NCBI GenBank assembly: GCA_050012355.1
Contig: JBEKHI010000431.1
Coordinates: forward strand, 1 to 6,800
DNA length: 6,800 bases
Source: JBEKHI01 sp050012355
Lineage (GTDB): Bacteria > Actinomycetota > Actinomycetes > Streptosporangiales > Streptosporangiaceae
Direction of reading: 5' to 3'
Shown: positions 1 to 5,600 of the stretch, in pieces
How the letters are laid out: each line of letters opens with the position of its first letter
How positions within the stretch are numbered: position 1 is the stretch's first letter
Made by a program: the position numbers and the translations under genes
The notes under the pieces: model-generated
Database searches by the model: none
What the model saw: the letters and a program-made list of their open reading frames with translations, nothing else
What the model was told of the DNA's origin: nothing

Positions 1-56
1 GTGCGAAGCGGCTGCTTGTTCAACCGCACACTAGCCACAGTCAAACGCCATCGTTC

Positions 57-62
57 GGAGGG
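57..62 (+). promoter_or_regulatory. Ribosome binding site of the 113-aa gene
   Basis: GGAGGG lies five bases before the ATG at 68. It is a near-ideal Shine-Dalgarno sequence and fixes this start. I see no convincing promoter hexamers in the 56 bases before it, so transcription may begin outside the window. Confidence 0.7.
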
Positions 63-67
63 CACGC

Positions 68-409
68 ATGAATGAATTGACCGAGCGCTTGACCGTCGAC
101 CAGCCGATTATCATGGGTGGCGCGGATCCGACCGTGGAAGAGCTCCGCGAGCGTACCGGGGAGATGGGATATGTACTGGTGAAGTTCACCCAGACCCGGG
201 GTGGCACCGAGCTCGGTTTCTCGCTGGACCGCGATGCCACCGATATCAGCGGGGCTGACTTTGGCGAGGGGACTGGCAGTGTTCACGTGGAGGGTTACCT
301 CGTCCTGAACGATGATCCCGTGCGCTGCATCGCCGATATCGACCTCGCGACGCTGAAAGGCACCGGTCGGCTCAAGCTCGAAGAGAAAGCCGCGGTGGCC
401 GCCGAGTAA
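68..409 (+). CDS. Small conserved-looking protein of unknown function (113 aa)
   Basis: I do not recognise this protein and assign no function. It is 113 residues long and acidic. It has no signal peptide, no membrane segment and no cysteine-rich motif, so a cytoplasmic location is inferred. The middle alternates charged and hydrophobic residues (GYVLVKFTQTRGGTELGFSL, then VHVEGYLVL and VRCIADIDL). This suggests a compact fold dominated by beta strands, with helices at the ends (the PTVEELRERTGEMG stretch near the start). The start is well supported: GGAGGG at 57-62 lies five bases before the ATG at 68, and the frame ends in TAA at 407-409. The gene is convergent with the halogenase, and the two stop codons are 11 bases apart. 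It may belong to the NRPS cluster or mark its left edge; nothing in the sequence decides this. Confidence 0.8.
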   Translation: MNELTERLTVDQPIIMGGADPTVEELRERTGEMGYVLVKFTQTRGGTELGFSLDRDATDISGADFGEGTGSVHVEGYLVLNDDPVRCIADIDLATLKGTGRLKLEEKAAVAAE

Positions 410-420
410 ATAGCGTCGCT

Positions 421-1764
421 TTAGAACATCGGCCCTTGGGCCGGAGCGCGGAGCGTGCCGAGGTGTTTGTGCCACAGGTGGTCAGGGTCACGCTCAACCT
501 GCCGGGTGACCTCGCGCATTTTGGTCAGGGCCACCGGCTCCTCGGTATCGTAGACGTCTCCCTGGAGCATTTTCAGCACGTCGATCCTGTACCGGGGGTC
601 GGCGACGAAAGCCGTGAACAGGATGTTGAGCCGGTAGTAGATAGAGATGAATTCGTACCAGTTTCGGACTGCCCGGCGCAGCTTCGTCTCGAATGTGCCG
701 AACGCGGGCTTGCTGAAGTCACCCTTCTCCGCGGCCGCGATAATGTCGTAGGACGCGAGCCGTGCGCTGTTCATCGCGACGCTGACGCCGCTGGAGAATA
801 TGGGGTCAACGAAGCGGGCCGCGTCACCGATGAGCAGCCAGCGGTCACCGCAGATCGCACGCATGGCGTAGCTGTAGTCACCTTCCGGGCGGAAGGGCCG
901 GACGCGTTGGCTCTGACGTAGTGCCTCGGCCAGTTCGGGCCGGGTGCCCACGCAATCCCAGAAGAAGCCCTCCCAGTCCTGTCGTGCCGCGGTGAAGCGT
1001 TTCTTCTGGGTGACCACGCCCACGCTGGTCACGGTATCGGTTATCGGAATCTGCCATACCCAGGTGTCGGTGACCGGCAGAAAATGGATGAATATGAAGT
1101 CGGTTTGCTCTCGGTCAACCGCCAGCGCGGACCGGTCCAGTCCATCGAACCATGTGTGGATCGCGTACTGGTTGAATACCGGGTCGGGAACCTTGAGCCG
1201 AAGCTGTCGGCCGAGCAAGGTGCTACGGCCGGTCGCGTCCACTACCATCCGGACGCGGAGACCTACCTCTCGACGCCCCATGGTAAAGATAACGCGAGGA
1301 TAGGCGTCCGCCACGTCGACACCCTGGACGCGTACGCCCTCGTAGACCGCGGCGCCCAGCGACTCGGCGTGCTGGAGCAGGAGCAAGTCGAACTCCCCCC
1401 GGTCAACGTGGTATGTGTAATCCTGCCTGACATTGGGCTGGTCTCGCTCGCTGAACGCGACCTCGGCCGCGCGGAATCCGTGCGAAAGCTGAAAACCCAT
1501 CGTGGGTATCCGTGATTCCGCTACTGATGTCCAGGCCGCGCCATACTTTCGCGGGAAGCCCCAAGCGTCGACTTTCGGCAATGCTCCGATATCATCCAGC
1601 ACGGGAGTTGTGGCGGGAATCAGCGATTCCCCTACATGCGGTCTCGGAAACAGGGAGCTTTCAAGTACTACGCAGGACAAGCCGGCCTGTGAGAGGTAAG
1701 ACGCGATGGTTGACCCGGCTGGCCCGCCGCCGATGATTCCGATATCGAAGTCGACATCTGACAT
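421..1764 (-). CDS. Flavin-dependent halogenase (FADH2-dependent, carrier-protein/phenol type)
   Basis: A 447-residue member of the FAD-dependent halogenase family. These enzymes use FADH2 from a separate flavin reductase, oxygen and chloride or bromide to halogenate an electron-rich substrate. Visible motifs are the N-terminal FAD-binding GGGPAG (residues 12-17), E35 ending the second strand, FPRPHVGESLIP (39-50), and the FPRKYGAAW segment whose K73 sits where the catalytic lysine of this family lies. Next come the halogenase signature WxWxIP as WVWQIP (235-240) and GDAARFVDPIFSSG (313-326), which forms flavin and halide contacts in the family. The length fits PltA- and CmlS-like enzymes better than tryptophan halogenases, which are over 500 residues. 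The ATG at 1764 is chosen because GAGGAGG lies six bases upstream; a GTG five codons earlier would begin at that site. It is translated after the carrier protein gene, 11 bases away. Substrate is unknown: a carrier-bound aromatic residue (for example hydroxyphenylglycine) or the acyl starter are both possible. Confidence 0.9.
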   Translation of the reverse strand: MSDVDFDIGIIGGGPAGSTIASYLSQAGLSCVVLESSLFPRPHVGESLIPATTPVLDDIGALPKVDAWGFPRKYGAAWTSVAESRIPTMGFQLSHGFRAAEVAFSERDQPNVRQDYTYHVDRGEFDLLLLQHAESLGAAVYEGVRVQGVDVADAYPRVIFTMGRREVGLRVRMVVDATGRSTLLGRQLRLKVPDPVFNQYAIHTWFDGLDRSALAVDREQTDFIFIHFLPVTDTWVWQIPITDTVTSVGVVTQKKRFTAARQDWEGFFWDCVGTRPELAEALRQSQRVRPFRPEGDYSYAMRAICGDRWLLIGDAARFVDPIFSSGVSVAMNSARLASYDIIAAAEKGDFSKPAFGTFETKLRRAVRNWYEFISIYYRLNILFTAFVADPRYRIDVLKMLQGDVYDTEEPVALTKMREVTRQVERDPDHLWHKHLGTLRAPAQGPMF

Positions 1765-1770
1765 GAGGCG

Positions 1771-1777
1771 CCTCCTC
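1771..1777 (-). promoter_or_regulatory. Ribosome binding site of the halogenase, on the carrier-protein stop codon
   Basis: Read on the minus strand, GAGGAGG lies six bases before the ATG at 1764. It overlaps the carrier protein's TGA at 1778-1776. This arrangement favours translational coupling, with ribosomes finishing the carrier protein re-initiating on the halogenase. It also argues against the upstream GTG at 1779. Confidence 0.7.
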
Positions 1778-2030
1778 ACTGAGCGTCGAGCTGTGCTAGG
1801 AGCTGGGTTATGCTCCGCAGATCCCTGAAGTTTCTTCCCACGACCTGCTCGGGTGGCACATCCACCTGGAATCGTTCACGAATGAACCCGATGAGCTGCA
1901 CGGTCGAGACGGAGTTGAGAATTCCCCATTCGAGTAGCGGGGTATCGGGCTCGATCGTGACTGTCTGGTCTTGCAGGATCCGCTCGTTTACATAGTCTCG
2001 CAGCGTATCGAGGATTGCCACTTCCGGCAC
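1776..2030 (-). CDS. Stand-alone acyl/peptidyl carrier protein
   Basis: An 84-residue discrete carrier protein, the usual size for ACP/PCP proteins. After phosphopantetheinylation it would hold an acyl or aminoacyl group as a thioester. The attachment motif is GILNSV, with Ser40 as the expected 4'-phosphopantetheine site. The usual Asp before this serine is Asn39, so the motif reads NS and not DS. The following helix (TVQLIGFIRERF) and the DVPPEQVVGRNFRDLRSI stretch fit helices two and three of the fold. The GTG start at 2030 is preferred because AGGGGAGG (2043-2036) lies five bases before it; an ATG at 2069 would add 13 residues but has no ribosome binding site. It is the first gene of a leftward pair with the halogenase. 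Two roles are plausible: carrying the fatty acyl starter to the first condensation domain of the NRPS, or carrying the substrate of the halogenase. Confidence 0.88.
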   Translation of the reverse strand: MPEVAILDTLRDYVNERILQDQTVTIEPDTPLLEWGILNSVSTVQLIGFIRERFQVDVPPEQVVGRNFRDLRSITQLLAQLDAQ

Positions 2031-2123
2031 GTATTCCTCCCCTTTGCTGGGTCCATTGAACGAGAGCATATCGGTAGGATGCTGGTCACGGAATCGCGCC
2101 GCTGGCTGGAATGGGGATCAGCG
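2031..2123. promoter_or_regulatory. Divergent spacer between the carrier protein and the acyl-CoA dehydrogenase relic
   Basis: These 93 bases separate leftward and rightward reading frames, so the promoter of the carrier protein-halogenase pair should lie here or in the relic. A TAGGAT at 2075-2080 resembles a rightward -10 box, but the nearest -35-like sequence (TTGAAC, 2056-2061) is only 13 bases away, which is too close. On the minus strand TATGCT is a weak -10 candidate with no clear partner. I see no convincing operator palindrome. The call rests on gene arrangement, not on a recognised promoter. Confidence 0.35.
2036..2043 (-). promoter_or_regulatory. Ribosome binding site of the carrier protein
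   Basis: On the minus strand AGGGGAGG is followed by five bases and then GTG at 2030. This strong site decides between the GTG start and the longer reading from ATG 2069. Confidence 0.7.
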
Positions 2124-2480
2124 ATGGACTTCCAGTGGACCGAAGAAGACCGTGAGAGATATAATGGAATTTACTCACGGACACGTCTGTGGCCTGCTCC
2201 TGGCGCGGGTTATTTTACGTCGGCGGAGTGGAAACTTTGCGCCGTTCTAGAGCTCCTGACTGGAAAGTCCGTCCCCCAGCCGGTGCGCGGCAGTGGGCCG
2301 ATTCTGGGCGGTGCGACGCTGACCAGCAAAGAGTGCGGGCAGTGCCACACCGCCCAGCAACAGCACACCGAGGCCGACGGCTTTACCGCGCCCATGAGCA
2401 CCACCAGTACCGCTGGATTTTCCGCGTACCGGCGCCGGGAAACTAGACCGGCGTTCTCTAGCGAGCAAGCAGGTCTCTGA
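2124..2480 (+). pseudogene. Truncated acyl-CoA dehydrogenase relic (N-terminal part only)
   Basis: From the ATG at 2124 the frame reads MDFQWTEEDRERYNGIYSRT, the typical beginning of acyl-CoA dehydrogenases, whose N-terminus often reads MDFxxTEEQ. Further on, FTSAEWKLCAVLELLTGKSV and VRGSG (about residues 33-59) match the family's stretch in which a helix is followed by LGLxxPxxYGGSG. The GG of that YGGSG motif has become RG. Resemblance ends near 2340, and the frame runs through low-meaning sequence to TGA at 2478-2480, giving 118 residues against about 370-400 for a whole enzyme. I find no continuation in the other forward frames before the NRPS. GGGGA seven bases upstream could still serve as a ribosome binding site, so a short product is possible. 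Family members in lipopeptide clusters desaturate the acyl chain; an intact copy elsewhere would make this a duplicate. A chance ORF is less likely because two separate family motifs occur in the same frame. Confidence 0.5.
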
Positions 2481-2600
2481 CTGAGAGCACGCATGGCGTT
2501 CAACAGATGCTAGTCGGCAGTCGAACGCGTGGCAACTGAGAATGTGAAGACCGTGTTATCTTTTGGCCAAGACTAGCCTAGCAGGCGGAGTGCATGCCAC
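2481..2600. other. Non-coding leader of the NRPS gene
   Basis: No coding pattern is visible here. The stretch must hold the NRPS promoter unless transcription starts further left. Weak -10 candidates are TTATCT (2556-2561) and TAGCCT (2574-2579), neither with a good -35 partner. GCGTTC (2496-2501) and GAACGC (2523-2528) form a six-base inverted repeat with a 21-base spacer. This could be an operator but is short enough to be chance. Confidence 0.4.
2583..2590 (+). promoter_or_regulatory. Ribosome binding site of the NRPS gene
   Basis: AGGCGGAG lies ten bases before the ATG at 2601, slightly farther than usual. The nearby ATG at 2594 and GTG at 2590 are out of frame, and the NRPS frame has a TAG at 2574-2576, so 2601 is the only reasonable start. 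Confidence 0.55.
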
Positions 2601-5600
2601 ATGTCTGAAACTAAGACTAATGACCGTGAGCTGCCAGGGTCAGGGAATTATCAATGGAAGTTGACAGCAGGTCAGCTCGGTATCTGGAACCATCAGATTC
2701 TCCACCAGGAAAGCCCGATCTATAACGCGGGCGAGTACCTGGAGATCCATGGCGACCTGAACCTTGAGGTATTCGAGTCGGCCCTACGACGCGTCATAAG
2801 CGAAGTTGGCGCCTTCCACCTCCGCTTCCGCGACGAAGGCGAGTCGGTGCTCCAGTGCATCGATAAGTCGGATGACTGGCCGGTGCCTCTTATTGACTTC
2901 AGTGGGGGACCGGATCCACGGGCTACCGCGGAGGAGTGGATGCGGGCGGACACACGCCGTCCGTTTGATCTCAGGGAAGGGCCGGTATTCAGGGAGGCTA
3001 TCCTTAAGATCGCCCCGGATGTTTTCTTCTGGTACCAGGTCGGCCATCATATAACCTACGACGCCTTCAGTGCATCGATTATCGCCGCACGGGTCGCCCA
3101 GGTTTACACAGCGCTGCTGGCAGGTGACCACCTCGGCGAGGCTCTAAGCCCGGTATCTGGGCTGTTCAAGGCCGAGTATGCGTACCGCGGCTCGGTGGAG
3201 TTCGAGCGTGACAGGGAGTTCTGGCTCGATGTCCTGGCGGGTTTTCGCGGAGCGGCCAGTGTAAGCGCCCGCCCGGGGCAGACGGCCGCGCAGGCCACGC
3301 AGCGATATATAGAGCCCCTCAGCCCGCACGGCGCGGCTGAACTAAAGGACGCCGCCTGGCGTCTCGGAACGAGCTTCGGTGCGCTGGTACTTGCCGCGGG
3401 GGCGATTTATATTCACCGCCTCACCAGGGCAGAGGATATCGTGCTCGGCTTCACGGTCAACTGGAGGGTGGGTCAGGAACAGCGCAGGACACCCGGACTC
3501 GCGGTTAATACACTGCCGGTCCGTATTAAAGTAGGCAGGACGGCCACTGTCGCGTCCCTCATGCGGGAAGTAATAATCGGGATCGCTGATTCCATGCGCC
3601 ACCAGCGCTACCAGCATGCGCGGATCCGGCAGGATATTAAGCTCGTCAATGAAGCCCTGTTCAGCATGGTCATCAATGTCATGCCATATGATTACCAGCT
3701 GTCGTTCGGCGACTGTCCTGCTTACGCCCATAACATTACGAATGGGCCGGTCGATGATCTGCTGGTATCGGTGTATGACCGGGGAGGCGATGATGGCGTC
3801 GAGATTTCATACGATCTGAATCATTACCGCTATAGCGCCGGGTCAGAGAACGATGTAGCTCGTCGTTTTGGAAAAATACTTGAATGGCTCGTGACGGCGG
3901 ATCCCGCGGATCAGGCTGGCCGGGCGGAGATCCTCGATGAGACCGAGCGACAGCAGGTTCTCAGCGACTGGAATGACACGGCGTCGGGAATTCCGGTTGT
4001 CGGGGGCGTGCATGAGCTGGTGACCGCCCAGGCGGCGGCGACTCCGGATGCGGTGGCGGTATCGGACGGGGGCAAGTGGCTAAGTTACCGGGAACTGGAG
4101 GAGAGAGCGGGTCGGCTAGCGGTCTTTCTGCGTGCGGCCGGAGCCGGGCCGGAGTCTGTGGTGGCGTTGTGCTTGCCGGCCGGCGCGGACCTTGCGCTGG
4201 CGGTGCTGGCCGTGTGGAGGGCCGGGGCGGGGTACTTGCCGGTGGATCCGGGCGCGCCAGGGGAGCGGCTGGCGTTCATGCTCGCCGATAGCGAGGCCGT
4301 GCTCGTTCTAGCGAGTGTCTCCTCGCTCGCCGCGGCGAACGGACGGATTCCCGTTGTCGCGGTGGATGGTCCCGAGGTGGCGGCGGCACTGGCGGATGGG
4401 TCGGCCACCACGGCGGCCGCGCGGGTGACCGCGGACCGGTTGGCGTACGTGATGTACACATCCGGGTCGACCGGGGCACCGAAGGGGGTGCAGGTCACTC
4501 ACGGCGGGCTGGTCAATTACACGGCATCGGTACCGGGCCGGGTCGGGCTGGGGGCTCCTGGCGGACGATACGGGCTGCTGCAGTCGCCGGTCACCGATCT
4601 TGGGAACACGATAATCCTCGCCAGCCTGGCGACTGGTGGGGTACTCCATGTCCTCGCCCCGGAGTCGGTGACAGATCCGGATGCGGTCGCGGGGTTCCTG
4701 GCGTGCCAGGGAATCGACTACCTGAAAATCGTGCCGTCCCACCTTGAGGCACTGGGCAGCGTCGGCGGGCTAGTCCGGCTGCTGCCTACTCGGGCGCTGG
4801 TGCTGGGCGGGGAGGCGACGGCGCCTCGGCTGGCTGCCGAACTGCTGGCAGCCGCGGGCGGACGGGCCGTGGTCAACCACTACGGTCCTACCGAGACCAC
4901 GATCGGAGTCGCGACGTCCGGCCTGACCCGTGCCGACCTGGATGGCGGGAGCCTTCCCGTTGGCTCGCCGGTGGCGAACACCCGGCTGTATGTGCTGGAC
5001 GGGTACTTGGAGCCGGTGCCGCGGGGGGCAACGGGAGAGTTGTACGTGGCAGGGGCGGGCCTGGCGCGGGGATATCTGGGGCGCGCGGCTCTGACCGGTG
5101 AACGGTTCGTGGCGTGCCCGTTCGGGCCGCCCAGCGCACGGATGTACCGGACGGGGGACCTGGCGCGGTGGCGAGCCGACGGACAGCTCGTGTTCCGTGG
5201 CCGGGCCGATGACCAGGTGAAGATCCGCGGATACCGGGTCGAGCTCGGCGAGGTCGAGGCCGCGCTGGAGGCGCATCCGCAGGTGGCGCGGGCCGTGGTG
5301 AGCGTCGGGGAGAACGCCCTGGGGGACAAGCGGCTGGTCGGCTATGTGGTGCTCGCGGCTGATGCTGGCGGGCTGGCAGACACCGTGTCGGAGTTCGCCG
5401 CGCGGCGGCTGCCCGAGTACATGGTGCCCGCGGCCGTGGTGGTGCTGGAGTCGTTGCCGCTCACCGCGAACGGGAAGGTGGACCGCAAGGCTCTGCCAGG
5501 CCCGGATTACGGTGCGCGGGTCGGTGGCCGCGAGCCGGCCAGCGTGCTCGAGGAGATTCTGTGCGGCCTGTTCGCCGACGTGCTGGGCGCTGAGCGGGTG

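Noticed and set aside
430..443. Short hairpin CGGCC-CTTG-GGCCG between the convergent genes
   Set aside because: It has a five-base stem without a T-run, lies within the halogenase coding end, and is too weak to call a terminator.
421..1764. Reading the halogenase as an ordinary flavin monooxygenase or epoxidase acting on the acyl chain, as in CDA-type clusters
   Set aside because: The WVWQIP signature and the lysine at 73 are both present, which mark halogenases; a monooxygenase role is less likely though not excluded.
1765..1779. A GTG start for the halogenase at 1779, five codons upstream of the ATG
   Set aside because: The GAGGAGG ribosome binding site for the ATG at 1764 would lie inside this extension, and no site precedes the GTG.
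2031..2069. An ATG start for the carrier protein at 2069
   Set aside because: It has no ribosome binding site, and the added residues (MLSFNGPSKGEEY) are encoded across the strong AGGGGAGG site that serves the GTG at 2030.
2056..2080. TTGAAC and TAGGAT as a rightward promoter pair
   Set aside because: The spacing is only 13 bases, below the usual 16-19.
1971..2123. An upstream extension of the acyl-CoA dehydrogenase relic to an ATG at 1971
   Set aside because: It would run antisense through the carrier protein gene, and the family's typical N-terminus begins at 2124.
2247..2468. Minus-strand frame with a hydrophobic segment (AVGLGVLLLGGVALPALFAG) like a membrane helix or sorting signal
   Set aside because: It has no supporting ribosome binding site, overlaps the relic antisense and lacks LPxTG or any other family feature; GC-rich antisense frames often look hydrophobic.
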